Source: Hepsetus odoe (lineage: Eukaryota > Chordata > Actinopteri > Characiformes > Hepsetidae). From it: a DNA stretch of 64,000 nt. The stretch covers positions 2,573,054 to 2,637,053 of the forward strand of contig CM029381.1 in NCBI GenBank assembly GCA_017165825.1, given 5' to 3'. The position numbers were made by a program, and so were the translations under genes. A model generated the notes under the pieces. That model did not search any database. It saw nothing but the letters and a program-made list of their open reading frames with translations, and was not told the DNA's origin. Below are positions 22,300 through 34,179 of the stretch, piece by piece (within the stretch, counting starts at the first letter, position 1; each line of letters starts with the position of its first letter).

Positions 22300-24500
22300 A
22301 CTGCTTCAGAGTGTGTGTGTGTGTGTGTGTGTGTGCGTGTGTCATTTATACCAGTTTTAAGAGCAGCACACTGCATCAGCCGATTGGTGACACCACTGAT
22401 CTATTCAGGACTACAGATGGGGCTGAGTGAGTGAGTGAATGAGTGAGGGGAGTGAGTTAGTGATTGAGTGAGTGAGTGAACGAGTGAGCAAGCAAGGGAT
22501 TGAGCGAATTCATTTGTACTGAACTGTTTTGCGTCTTTTGCGCTGGCAGGTCATATCAGGTCATGCTCAGGGTCTGGGGGTGAGGTTATACTTATCGCAG
22601 TATTTCCAGAAAAACAAGTGAAACTCTAGGCTGAAACAAGGGGTTCAAGGGGTTTTTTTTTTGGTTTTTTTGGTTTTTCTTTTACTGTTTTTGACTCTTA
22701 TTCCCTTTACAATCAAGAAAATGCTAAAGTGCCTTTTTTAATGTGAAATGTTACATAAGAGTCTGATCCCATTTCAGGCCATGTGATTTTAACCATGAGA
22801 ACCAAGAAAACAAAGAAGAGTTCCATAGGATTGGATCCATTAAAGGGATAGTTTGGTCACAGTATATATTCAGAAATGTTTTATTCTATATGACGCATCT
22901 CGTTTTGGTCGATTTTTGACCAAATTACTCCTTTAACACTATCTGTCGTTGACTGGGGGCCGAAAGGACTCAACTGATCTGCAGAGCTCTAAGTGTTGTT
23001 CCAGCGTGGGTTATACTAACATTAAGATTGTTATATGACATTTTTAACTAGCTATCAATAAACCTGCTGTGAGCAAATTTAATAAGTTAATTCCTCGCAG
23101 AATATTAGGCAAACTTAATATATTGTCACTTTGCACTAAACCAAGCTCATCGTTAACAAGCAAAGCAGCTCCGTTTGTAAATGTACACATTACGCCGTTG
23201 TTTATCGGCCGATCTCTTTGGCCATCGTTTTTATTTCTTATTACGTGGTGCCAAATATGTGGCTTGAGGGCTTTTTTTATTGGGCTTTTCAAACCCGTCC
23301 ATCCTAAGGCTGCTTGAGTATTTTGCATTTTGGAGTATTTGTTGTGCTCCGTTATTCACATCTTTCTTTAAAACCACAAAATGTCTAATCTAAACGTGCA
23401 GGGATTGTTTTTTAAAAAGAATAAATGAATTACAGCTAATTGGGTCTAGGTGTCCATGTTGCCTAGCCTTAAAGCTAGCGAACCAGTGCAAAACTTAAAA
23501 TGAAACCTTGGTTTGGCAGGTTTGATGAATTAGGTCTCTAATTAGGGCTAAAACTGGGAACTCGGAGCCTCAAAGGAGGTGAATCAGCAAGGGAAGGCCA
23601 ATTCCTGCCATCACTAATATGAACCCTGATGATGTAAATAAAAGAATCCTTCTGATGTTACACTCTTACTGACTTCAGGGCTCACGAAAGCTGTATTTGA
23701 ACTAGGTTACAATCGCTGCTTCTACATCAATATGTGGCGCACAGCTAATTGTTACTGCTAATGCTAATCCACCTGCTGTATGGAAATGCAGTAATGAAAG
23801 GACTTCCGATTTTCGTAGGTTTTGAAAATGTACTATTTTTCAAAAATTGTCCAACCTTGACTGCTCATTCGAAAGCACAGACAGCTATTCGTCATGGAAT
23901 GTTAAGCGCCTCAGCCCAGCTTAACTGGCTAATCTAGGCCCGGCTACCTTAGCCGGGATCATATTTCTTCTAGTTTCCACAAAAAGACTTGCCTTAATTT
24001 CTCTTCACGACAGAGTCATCAGGCCAGTGGCGTGAGTTCTGCACCGAGACATTTCAAAGACCAGAACATTTGACAAGGTGAACCGACTCGTTCGGTCGTT
24101 GAGTATTTGGTCGTACGTGCGATGAAGAAACACGTATGAACAAAAAGAGAAAGAGAGTGACTCGTGTACATTTTGTTTAGATGTTTTAGCTAAAGTTCTT
24201 TCTTTCTTTTTTTTTTTTTTTGGGTTTACTGTGAGTTTAAAGCTGTGTAGTCTCGATCATAGCCGACACTGTGCTCGTTTCCAACTCTGTGCCATAACTG
24301 TGTATCACTAAGACAAATATGAACGACGTATTATGTACATGTGCACAAAAAGTAGTTTTTTTTCCCAATTTTTTCATCTAAACTATTCATGACAGATCCG
24401 TGCATCTCAAGATTTTTGGCCGCACAAACTTCTTTTCAAGATTTTGTATATATATGAAAAGCCGTCCAAGGTGTTTGCAATAAAATGATGAATCTGTTTT
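22300..24500 (+). other. scarb2: probable 3' UTR of the scarb2-like gene
   Basis: No open frame continues after the TGA. The stretch starts with a (GT)n run (22311-22342) and an imperfect GAGT repeat (22425-22500). It ends at an AATAAA (24479-24484) followed at once by TTTGTG/TTTTTT-rich sequence, a good cleavage context. Earlier AATAAA copies near 23420 and 23637 could give shorter transcripts. The extent is inferred from signals only. Confidence 0.5.
24479..24484 (+). promoter_or_regulatory. polyadenylation signal AATAAA (scarb2-like)
   Basis: AATAAA with a GT/T-rich downstream element 20-45 bases later, about 2.2 kb after the stop codon. Confidence 0.5.
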
Positions 24501-24604
24501 AACTCCTTTGTGTTTTTTGTGTTTTTTAACGGATGCAATCCCATCGTTTCAGAGCATATACGATGAACCTGGATCCACTTTAGAAACCCCTTACCTTGTA
24601 CTTC

Positions 24605-26080
24605 CACTTACTGGCCACTTTATTAGAAACACTGACCTTTTGCTCTCTCTCATTGGACACTTTATTAGAGACACTGCCATAAGTCTGTCTTGTTGGCCAC
24701 ATTTTTAGAAACTCCTGTCCTATCAATCATTGACCAATTTATTAGAAACCCTGAACGTTTGCTTCTTCGTTGGCCACTTTATTAGAAACACCACCACAAT
24801 GTTTCCTGCATTACTGCCTGGTACGGGAATTGCAACGTCTTAGACCGCAAGTCCCTACAACGGGTAGTGAGAACAGCTGAGAAGATCATCGGGGTCTCTC
24901 TGCCCTCTGTACAGGACATTTTCACCGCTCGCTGCATCCGCAAAGCAACCAGCATTGTGGATGATCCCTCCCACCCATCCCACACTCTCTTCTCCCTCCT
25001 GCCATCCGGGAAAAGGTTCCGCAGCATACGGGCCTTAACTTCCAGGATGGGAAATAGTTTCTTCCCCCTGGCCATCAGACCACCAATATCATGGACTCTT
25101 AAAACCCACCAATAGCTTGAACTCTTAAACCCACCACTTCACCCACCACTTCCTCCACTTTTCATTCTGTATTTATTTATTTATCTCGTGTTGCACTCTT
25201 GCACTTTAAACACAGTAACACCGCTCCACCACACTGCTACACCATAATGTGCCTGGGCTGCTTTGCTCCACAACACTGCACCCCTCTACGGATGAATGTA
25301 CTGTCTGTCGTGCCATCTGTTGTTGTCTGTCTTGTCTGTCTTGTCTGCACTTGTTGCCCCGTGTTGTGTCTTATGTTGTCTTGTGTCTTGTGTTGTGTCT
25401 TGTCTTGTGTGTAGCACCAGGGTCCTGGAGGAACGTTATTTCGTTTCACTGTGTACTGTGTATATGGCTGAAATGACAATAAAATCCTACTTGACTTGAC
25501 TTGACTCAGTGGCCCCTTTATGAGGCACAATGACCTTTTGCTTCCTCTCATTGGCTACTTTATTAGAAATGCCACCATAACGCTTCCTCATTGGTCACAC
25601 CCACCTTGTCCTTTGTTATTACTTTTTCATTTGGCATCAATTTCTGATTCATTCATAGTCCTTATTTCAAAACAGCACACACTCTTCTGGGAGATAAGAT
25701 GAAGGAAACTGCACCATTTCAAGGCCTTTACACCAAAAGAATGAGTGAATAATGTTCGCAACCTGCTCACAGGACAGATTAACCCCAGAATGGTGTAAAA
25801 GAGACGTTCATAGGACGTCTTCATCAAGGCTTGGGCTTTCTTTTCTTCTGTCTTCTGTGCTTTGAAAACCTCTCTCTTCTCAATGATAATTGATCCCGAT
25901 TGTACTGTGGAGCATTAGGTCCTATTTGTTGTCCAATGTATTAGAAACACCTACCCCTTTCTTCAAATGATTGGCCACTTTATTAAAAACACCTCTCATG
26001 CTTCCTCTCTGAGCCACTTTATTAGAAACACGGACTGTACTTTCACTTGGTGGCCACTCTATTTTAAAAATCTTCTTTAC
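24605..26080 (+). repeat. degenerate minisatellite 'GGCCACTTTATTAGAAACAC', split by a LINE
   Basis: Units at about 24610, 24655, 24695, 24735, 24772, 25550, 25970, 26012 and 26050, roughly 40-50 bases apart within clusters. The block is interrupted by the LINE fragment at 24800-25507 and by unrelated sequence at 25620-25920. Confidence 0.7.
24800..25507 (+). mobile_element. 5'-truncated L2/CR1-type LINE (3' end)
   Basis: The frame reads VVRTAEKIIGVSLPSVQDIF onward, the C-terminal end of fish L2-like ORF2, with a stop at 25113. The 3' UTR ends with the conserved TGGCTGAAATGACAATAAAA and a short TTGACT tandem repeat, typical of target-primed insertion. Confidence 0.75.
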
Positions 26081-26444
26081 TCCTTCTCTTGCACTCAGTC
26101 TACACAACCTGGGAAAAGTCCATCACTCTATCCATCAGTCCCTCTAGCACTTCATCCAATCATCCATTATATATATAAATATATATACATATATACTATA
26201 TTACCAAGATGCATATACATATCTACAAGAAGAATTATGTGACCAAATATACAGTACACAGTAATAATACACGATAATAAATAGGTTTTAAATAAATTAT
26301 AAATATATATATAAATAAACAAGTAGTAAGATATAAGATATGTCTAATAATAATAATAATACTGTACAATACAATAACAATATACATTAATAATAATATA
26401 TAATATAACATAATATATAATAATAATAAACAAGTAGTGTAATG

Positions 26445-27535
26445 TTATGATGAGTTGTGGAGTCTTATTGCAGCAGGTAGAAATGACCTGCGGTAGCGTT
26501 CTTTCTTACACTGCGGGTGTAAGAGTCTGCTGCTGAACGAGCTGCTCAGTGCTCGTACAGTCTCGTGTAGGGGGTGGGAGGTGTTGTCCATGATGGATGT
26601 TAGTTTGGAGAACATCCTCTCCTCCCCCACCTGCTCTATGGACTTGAGCGGACAGTCCAGGACAGAGCTGGCCCTCTTGACCAGTTTATTTAGTTTCCCT
26701 CTGTCCCTCTCTGCGACTCTTCCACACCAGCAGACCACAGCGTAAAAAACAGCCGACGCTACCACAGTGTCATAGAATGTCCTCATGAGATGTTTGTTTA
26801 CTCCAAAGGACCTCAGCCGCCTTAGCAGGTGTAGACGACTCAGGCCCTTTTTGTACAGAGCAGTAGAGTTAGTGGACCAGTCCAGTTTATTGTTGATGTG
26901 GACACCCAGGTATTTGTACTCCTCCACCGTTTCAATGCACAAACCCTGGATGTCCACCGGTGTGATGGGGGGTGACTTCCTGCGAAAGTCAATCACCAGC
27001 TCCTTCGTCTTGCTGGCACTGATGCGCAGATGGTTTTGATTGCACCATCTGATGAAGTCACTGATGACCCCCCTGTATTCCTGCTCATTCCCCTCCAACA
27101 CACGGCCAACAATAGCAGTGTCGTCGGAGAACTTCTGCAGGTGACAGGTGTCCGTGTTGTGTTTGAAGTCTGCCGTGTACAGGGTGAAGAGGAAGGGGGA
27201 GGACTGTTCCTTGTGGGGCTCCAGTGCTGCAGACCACCACCTCAGACACACAGTCCTGGAGTCTCACATACTGGGGTCTATTGGTGAGGTAGTCAATAAT
27301 CCACTCAGACATGTGATGGTCCACACCCGCTCCCTCCAGCTTCCCCCTCAGAACTGAAGGCCGGATCGTGTTGAAAGCACTGGAAAAGTCAAAGAACATG
27401 ACTCTCACAGTGCTCTTGGCACTCTCCAGGTGAGTGAGGGCCCGATGCAGCAGGTAGATGACAGCGTCATCCACCCCAAACTGCAGCGGGTCCAGGTCCC
27501 TCCTGACCAGTGGGCGAAGGTGATGGAGGATGATC
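26445..27535 (-). pseudogene. 5'-truncated, frameshifted L2/CR1-type LINE ORF2
   Basis: The minus strand encodes FFDFSSAFNTI (RT), then APQGTVL, a frameshift near 27210, then FLFTLYTADF, FSDDTAIVG (the YADD position reads FSDD) and a long C-terminal domain ending RSFLPAAIRLHNSS at 26445. Everything before the RT core is missing. AT-rich microsatellite follows the 3' end (26250-26440). Confidence 0.8.
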
Positions 27536-27715
27536 CTACTGTTGTTATTATAGTTTTGTTATATTTGCTGCGAGGGAAAAGTGTTGTGAAGTTTTTGACG
27601 GGGTGTTATATCGGTAATAACATTTAATATTTCTTATTATAATTCATTTTAAAATTTTTATTACTTTTATTTTGATAAATCTCCTGACAGCAGCGCAACT
27701 CCACAAGGTGGCGCC

Positions 27716-27756
<41 letters not shown>

Positions 27757-27779
27757 CACTAAGCTCTGAACTTCAAATC

Positions 27780-28062
27780 TAGAAACTTCTGGTTGTTTTT
27801 CCGCCGCTTCATAGCCCGCGTCCCAAACCGCATACAAGCCTTCCAGTAGTGTGTCAAAAACGAGGGCGGCTCCATCGGAAGGGCATGCGGTAGTGCAGAG
27901 TGTGAAGTGTGGGAGGGTGTTATTGGGACGCGACCTCGCTTCGGCTCCGCTCCGCCAGGTGTCGCTACAGACGGACTCGTTCAACTCCGCGCTTCGAAGC
28001 AGCGACTGTTTAATCCGTTTTTCCGATCAAAATAAAACGAGTTCGGCGAGGACAGCTGTCTG
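27780..28062 (+). promoter_or_regulatory. CpG-rich promoter and non-coding first exon of the C18orf32-like gene
   Basis: CpG density rises sharply against the AT-rich surroundings. A strong donor (CTG|GTGAGT, GT at 28063) closes a probable non-coding exon that would splice to 29628, 17 bases before the ATG. A short element with inverted ends, GCGTCCCAA (27818) and TTGGGACGC (27923), lies within the CpG-rich block. The transcription start is not visible; no TATA box is obvious. Confidence 0.55.
27816..27933. mobile_element. short inverted-repeat element in the C18orf32-like promoter
   Basis: About 118 bases bounded by GCGTCCCAA and TTGGGACGC. A sequence of this kind is widespread near fish promoters. 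Only the outer bases pair. Confidence 0.4.
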
Positions 28063-28315
28063 GTGAGTTTCTGAAATATTTAACCCGTGTTTATATGAAG
28101 TGTTTTGTTTTTACACGATAAAAAAAAAACGCCTGTTGACGTGCTGTTAGCCGGAGTGCTAGCAGCTACACAGCTTTCAGATGGAGTCAAAGTGTCCAGG
28201 TCTTCATAATCTCGGGATTAAAAGAGTCATTTTCAGGCTGGCTAGCTTTATGTGTATACGTAACTATGACACCCCGTATGTGTGAAGGTGAGAGTCTTTG
28301 TTTCGTCGATATTTA

Positions 28316-29079
28316 AAAACAAGCTCCCTCCAAAAGTATTGGGACAGCAAGGCCAAAGCATTTGTTTTGCCTCCTGATGATCTGTCAACTTTTCAGCTCT
28401 GATTTCCTAATATTTACATTCAGGTATGTTAGAATATAGATTTTCTTATGGTAGAAGCACCTTTTTATATCAGGACTGTTTTTTTTTTTCCTCTTTTCCC
28501 CAAATGACCAAAAGTATTTGGACGCGAAGGGCTGAAAGGTGTTACTCGTGTTTCCTGTTAGATCGACTTTATAAACGAGACACGGAAGCTGTTGAGACTG
28601 TATTTGTTATATAAGGAGAGAAAACCATCCCGAAGATGAGAAGATCCATTAGAAGCACTTCACAAATGCCGAGCACGGCCAGCACATCGATCTGAGATTT
28701 CCTGAAAAAGAAGGAAACCACTGGCTGACCGAGCAGCAACTATTGAAACAATCTGCCAGGAAAAACAACAACAGCTGATGACGGATTGTGAAGGCAGGAA
28801 AGGAAAACAGTCAGGGATGTCATGAACCACCTAGACAGGGCAGAGATGGAGGGATCGCAGTCTGGTGCTCGAAGAAGAGCAGAAATATGGAGAAATATAA
28901 CACTCGTCAGCAAGAAGATTTGGGGGACATCGGGTTGCAAAGAAGTAAAGAGATGAATTATTGCTAGATGTAAATGCTAGAAGCTCCTCGTCTCATGTTC
29001 ATATTTGGACCTCAGACCTGTCTTCGGTTCAAAGACAAATGAACCTTGATGTCCCAATATTTTTGGAGGACGCTGAATA
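28316..29079 (+). mobile_element. Tc1-like element with well-preserved inverted repeats, transposase decayed
   Basis: Terminal repeats 28327-28352 and 29044-29069 match at 24 of 26 positions when one is reversed (CCTCCAAAAGTATTGGGACA). The interior contains AAAAACAACAACAGCTGATG and later blocks of a fish Tc1 DNA-binding domain, with stops. It lies in the first intron of the C18orf32-like gene. Confidence 0.7.
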
Positions 29080-29644
29080 TCCAGTAAACCTTAATAGGAC
29101 GCCACCACGACAGCTGATCATTTTGGTCCTCAAGGCAGCTGTGAAGAGCGATTCTTCCTCCTGCTTCAGTAAGACACAACTAAAGGTCGCTCACGAGCAA
29201 CATGATGCCTGTTTTGTTCGCAGTAGATCCTCCGCCGTGATGCTCTTCATGAAAATTAAATGAAATGAAATTTAAGTCAGGAAGCTCTTAATTTTACATC
29301 AGAGCTTAAACCCAGCTTTTTTAATCGTAACCCACAGATCCGACAAACTGTGGCAACATCTGCTTTTTCAGTTTTTACTTTCAGCCTGGCACACTGGCCA
29401 CCTTGCTTGTTGAGTCTTATTCCTACTTGTGTTCTGGAGTTCGTTTAGTTCCCCAAGCTGTCGACCTGCTGTCTTCAGATTTTGTCGATCGTGGTGGCGA
29501 GGGGTTCCTAAAGCCCCTTTGCTGACACTTTTGCCTTTTTGAGATGAGTTTTGGTCCAAAGTCACGAGCGCTGTTCGCGATGGGTCTGCGTTTTCCTTTT
29601 TCTGCTCATTTATTTCTTCATTTTCAGAAGACAGAAGTCCAGCC

Positions 29645-29809
29645 ATGGTCTGCATCCCCTGCATCGTCATCCCTGTGCTCTTGTGGGTTTATAAGCGATT
29701 CCTGGAGCCCATCATCTACCCCTTCATGTCTCCGTTCATCAGTCGCTTCTGGACCAAAAAAGCAGTTCAAGAGACGGGACCGGCAGGAGGGGGCGGCTCC
29801 ACCTGCAAG
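29645..29809 (+). CDS. c18orf32: C18orf32-like coding exon 1
   Basis: 55 codons from ATG to ACC TGC AAG. The exon begins at 29628 after tttcag. The donor is GTAGGT at 29810. Confidence 0.94.
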
Positions 29810-30947
29810 GTAGGTCAGGATGGTGGGACAGTTCCCTGTTTGTGATCCTTCAAGACGGACATCCTGTTTATTACTCATCTTGACCATTTTTCGCTCAATC
29901 CGCATGCTGTCCGGAAAAAACGGACGGCTGTCGATCCAGCGGCGTCTCTTCACGTTCTGGTTTGAGCCACTTTCCATTCCGGGTTTGATTTTGCCTTTTC
30001 TGTTATTTCATGAAATGGTACAAAAGACTCTTTTAAATTTCAGGTGCATTAAGGACCAAGTTGTGCTTCACTTTATTTATTTATTTTTTTTTAATCAGTA
30101 GTGTAGCGAATTATTATTTTTTTCCTTAGTGTCAAGTTTTTCCCGGAGTGGTCGCAACACTCGTCGAATGCTGCCGGATTTTATTGTGAAGCCTAAATGA
30201 AAATGTAAGAAATAGAAACACTGACCGAGATGGCAAATTACAGGTTGTGTAAAAGCTCATGGGAGCACTTTTTGGAGCCCAGTTTAGTTTGTGCTGGAGC
30301 ACTTCAACTACAGCTGAACTTGAACCACAGTATTTGTCAGAGAATCGAGTTTTTGGAGCAAAATACTATTAAACACTCATCAAACTGTCTTACCGAGTAA
30401 ATTTAACGAAAGAAATGTGAAGGAGTGTTTTATTCAGACTGCAAAGTGTCTAAAGATACAAGGTTCTGGATACAGTAGTTCCAACCAGCAGCAAGGAATC
30501 ACCTGATCTGGAATCATCTGCTCCTGTTTCTTCACTGCTTCATGTCTCAAGTTAGATGCTTTTTTCTGCTTGAAAGTTCAGACGTAGATCTCTGTGTGGA
30601 TTAACCAGCAAAAAATAACTGCTCAGGTACAGAGACTGGACTGAACATGAGAGACAACAACACTGTCCTTCAGGAAGATCTGGAGAACTGTTCTTCAACA
30701 AGACATTACACATACAAGAAATTCTGGAAGCAAAATGTGAAGAAATGAGTAAAAACCTTGACAACCAAATGGATTTGATTGAATTGAGAATTTTTCTATA
30801 TTGATTTTTTTTTTTTTTTTAGAATTAAATTAGTTAGTGAGCCTTTAATCATGATTAAATCCTGTTTTTCAGGCCGAATGTAACGGGACCACAGACACCT
30901 CGGCAGCCAACGGGACGACGATAGCTTCAGACAAAAAGAGGGACTGA
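29645..30947 (+). CDS. c18orf32: UPF0729 protein, C18orf32 homologue (2 coding exons)
   Basis: A 79-residue protein made from 29645-29809 and 30873-30947 (TGA at 30945). The start MVCIPCIVIPVLLWVYKRFL matches the human family start almost residue for residue, and human C18orf32 is 76 residues. The first 35 residues hold one hydrophobic segment with two cysteines, then a second hydrophobic stretch (PIIYPFMSPFISRFW) and a basic patch. The second half is hydrophilic and poorly conserved. The last four residues, KKRD, fit a KKXX dilysine ER-retrieval signal; human ends KKKD. Human C18orf32 is reported at the ER and lipid droplets; its biochemical role is not settled to my knowledge. The ATG is the first in the exon, 17 bases after the acceptor. 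Confidence 0.94.
30571..30750 (+). repeat. dispersed repeat, copy 1
   Basis: Shares GTTCAGACGTAGATC, AGAGACTGGACTGAACATGA and TCCTTCAGGAAGATCTGGAG with 43901-44063 (same orientation) and, weakly, with the reverse of 1860-1945. Family not recognised. Confidence 0.65.
30873..30947 (+). CDS. c18orf32: C18orf32-like coding exon 2
   Basis: The acceptor is gtttttcag (ends 30872). 24 codons and TGA. It contains NGT twice and ends DKKRD. Confidence 0.92.
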   Translation, partial: AECNGTTDTSAANGTTIASDKKRD

Positions 30948-31042
30948 CAGCAGCCGTGCCTGGACCAGCAGTCTCGTGTCTTTTGTGTCTTTTTTGTAGA
31001 AATTAACTGTCTTTGTCTCAAGAGATTAGATTCTCTCTCACA

Positions 31043-31083
<41 letters not shown>

Positions 31084-31163
31084 CTGTTTATTTTGTCGTT
31101 TCCATCGATACCTGCGAAGAGACTATTTTAATATATTTGAATCACCGATTCACTTTTCTGAGA

Positions 31164-31169
31164 AATAAA
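31164..31169 (+). promoter_or_regulatory. polyadenylation signal AATAAA (C18orf32-like)
   Basis: AATAAA about 220 bases after the stop codon, following a (CA)n run in the 3' UTR (31045-31081). Confidence 0.55.
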
Positions 31170-32034
31170 CCGTTTAAATTTCACGGCTTTTTTATGAAGG
31201 TGAATAATTCTTCTCTTTTAATGATCCTAGAAAAAGCTGTGCTGTAGTTTCTACATTTAATTCTAAACGTGTTTTTAATCCACGTTTTCCTTCCATTCTC
31301 GTTCTGTTCATGAAGAACAAACAGCAGGACCACCTTCCACCACCAGGTCTGGTGGTCGAGCCACCGCTTCCTGGTTTGTTCCAATTGGTGCACTTGTTCC
31401 CTGTACACTTGTGCACTACCTAGTGTAGATGAATACGTTGGCATGGACCAGGCAGAACGAATAAACCCACACGGTCTGAACGCACTTTAACGCCTCTTCC
31501 TTTTTCTGTGGTTGTTCCACAAACGAAAATGAAATACTTTATTGATTGTAGACGCGCTGAGAGTATAATGTCCACTTGAGGAATGACGCACCACATGCTG
31601 GTTTTTGTGTGTAAACATTTAAAAAATGCATTTCTCATATGATTAGTGGATGAACTGAAACTGTAGGTTCTTGTTTTCTTCTCCTAAACCTTGTACTTCT
31701 GGGGAGCAATTATGAATCTTCTTCCTTTTTTGGCTGCATCCGTTTCCATTTCTTCCGGTCCTCTGCATCTTCCTCCTTCAAACCCTCCCCCCTGCATGTC
31801 CTCCCTCACCACGTCCATCTCCATCTTCGAGTCCATGAGTAACGATCGCTGGAATGCTGGAAATGAAAGGTGTGGAATTCGAGGTGTGTGACGACGTGCG
31901 GTAGAATTCCAAAGCAGCCGTGTGCGATGGAGGCGTGTGTGAATCCTGAACACCACATCAGTGCTAATATTCCCAATAATAAAAATAATGGCAATAACTA
32001 ATGCAGGGCTTTCTACAAAGTGAGGGTTCTAGAT

Positions 32035-32880
32035 ATCCTGCCAAAAGTATGAGAATGTGTGTGCAATAGGTGTTTAGGTGTAGAACATGGGTGAACATTG
32101 CCAGCACACCAGCCTTCCAGAACTGGAGATGATCACTAGCTGGGAGAAGTGTGCTGAAACTGAGTGTGCACCAGCTAGGGGACAGGTGCTGAAACTCTGT
32201 TCTAGAATGTAAGCATGTACTATCTTGGGACCGAGTACGGCAATTAGGGACCGGAACAAGTGCACTATCTAGGGGCGGAATGGAGAAACGAGGAGTACCT
32301 AAGCAAGTGTGCACTATCTAGTGAACAAAGTAAGTGAACTACAGAGTGCACTAACGGGAAAGCAGGCAGAAATGAACTAGAAAAAGTGCACACTTCCCAG
32401 GGAACGAGCACAAAAGGGTGCTAGAAAATAAGTGCACGAGTGCAGACTTTCTGGGTGAACTAGAAAGCAAGTGCACAATCTAGAGGACGAGCACAAAAAG
32501 TGAGTGCACTAGCAGGGCAGCGACCTGTCCAGGGTGCGTCCCCCGTCCTCGCCCTGTGTGCGCTGGGTTGGACGCCAGCGACCCCGTTTGGGACAAGCGG
32601 CAGATGATGGATGGACTAGCAGGGCACCAAAGTGCAAAATCACCAACGAAGAGACTGAATGCAGTAGATCCGTCGTGCGCTTAAAATCTAGGGAACGAGA
32701 GCAGAAATTGAGTGCACGAGAATGAAAGCTGGAGAGCAGCTTCAGAAGCTGGGCGAACTAGAAAGCAGGTGTGCACTACAAAGCGTGCACTAGCGCAAAG
32801 TCGAGGCGCATGAAGTCACGAGCGAAGGAACGGAGTGTGCTGGAGCGCGCAAGTGCCCCAGAACGTAGTGCGCACTAGCC
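32035..32880. repeat. degenerate 'GTGCACTA...CTAGGGAACGAG' repeat tract before ric1
   Basis: Motifs GTGCAC, AACTAGAAA and CTAGGG/GAACGAGCA recur every 25-40 bases up to the CpG island. A SINE tail (32520-32612) interrupts it. Confidence 0.6.
32520..32612 (+). repeat. SINE/LINE tail fragment
   Basis: CCTGTCCAGGGTGCGTCCCC to GGACAAGCGGCAGATGATGG is the well-known tail of DANA/mermaid-type fish retroposons. Similar tails at 34398-34462 and 40850-40985. Confidence 0.6.
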
Positions 32881-33217
32881 TGGCGTCCTTCAGCGCGGAT
32901 TGGAGCGCGGCCCGAGCGGAGCGGAAGGAGTGAAGATGGCGCCGCTGGAGGCCGAGCGGGGAGCAGTCGGCCGGAGCTCCTCGGGAAAGCGGCGCTGAGC
33001 GGAGACGCGACGGGGACTCGGCGGGGACTCGGGCTGATCGTGATCGCGGGGATCCGGCGGTGTTCGGGCTCGTTTTCCGGGGCTGAGTCGCTCTCCGCGG
33101 GCATGCCAGCCGAGGCGGCCGCGGCGGCGGAGCGGCAGTGACCAGGAGAAGAGGAGGAGAAGAGAGGAGAGGAGAGGAGAGCAGGAGGAGAAGAGAGCAG
33201 GAGGAAGAGAGGAGGAG
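32820..33217 (+). promoter_or_regulatory. ric1: CpG island promoter and 5' UTR of ric1
   Basis: Very GC- and CpG-rich from about 32820, ending in an almost pure purine run (GA/GGA, 33140-33217) that abuts the ATG. Exon 1 continues to 33358. No TATA box is visible, as usual for a housekeeping CpG promoter. The transcription start is not determined. Confidence 0.65.
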
Positions 33218-33358
33218 ATGTATTTTCTGAGCGGGTGGCCGCGGAGGCTGCTGTGTCCGCTGCGCAGTGAGGAGCAGCCCTTCCACCTGCAGCCCAGTCC
33301 CAACAGACTCTACTTCGCCGTGCTGGCGAGCACTCAGCTCAGCCTGTGGTTCAGCCGG
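33218..33358 (+). CDS. ric1: ric1 exon 1 (coding part)
   Basis: Residues 1-47. The ATG follows the purine run. The donor GTGAGT is at 33359. Confidence 0.96.
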
Positions 33359-34135
33359 GTGAGTCTAAACCCGGGCTTAACTCGCACTAAACCCCCGCGG
33401 GCTCCGCTCTCCGAACCGGTGTCGACACTGCGCCGTTTAAGGTGGAGCGGCCCGTGTTTTAAAGTGTCCTGGGTCCTGGTTGTCCCCTCTCCTGTCCAGG
33501 CTGACGCGGGTTTTAGGGAGAAAACACTCTGGTTTAGTAAGTTTAACCGCATGTCTACAGGGATTTGACCGTAAAAACCTTCACCGCAGAAGAGTGACGC
33601 TGTTTATTCCTTCAGCGCTTCGGTTTTGGAGAAGCTGTTGAAGCTGAGCGGAGTTTTCTGTTGCTTTTGTCGGTTCGCTGCTCGTTGACAAGCTGACGCT
33701 TCAGTTTAGGGTCTTTTTGGGGAAAATCGCTTAAAGTCGCTTAAATTTGACGTCATCGTTACCAAAAACAAGCGTTTCACACGTTCTTCTTCGTTTTCTT
33801 CCTCTCCTCTGCATTTTTCCTCTTTCCAACCCGATATTCTACTCTGTTCTTGATCATTGTAGTATTGAAGCTCACCACCCATTAAGCTCTTCTAAAATTC
33901 AGTTGTGAAACACTGGGCATCTGCAATATTTACCTTCCCCAGCCTACCTGACCTTTTACCTGTGCTGGAGGCTCCACGACATGGATGTCTTGAACTTGCT
34001 TTTGTCAGTTATCTGCTTGTTGATGGGTTCCCTGAAGGTGCTGGAAGTACAGAAAGCAGCTGGACTTCAGTATGGAATGGCGTTGTTGGTTTAAAGGGTC
34101 TCACATTAGCTGATTAACATCTTTTAGGTCGTTTC

Positions 34136-34179
<44 letters not shown>

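Noticed and set aside
33905..34117. Open stretch with a hydrophobic segment in another frame (CWRLHDMDVLNLLLSVICLL)
   Set aside because: No start, no flanking splice signals and no recognised family; likely a piece of a mobile element in ric1 intron 1.
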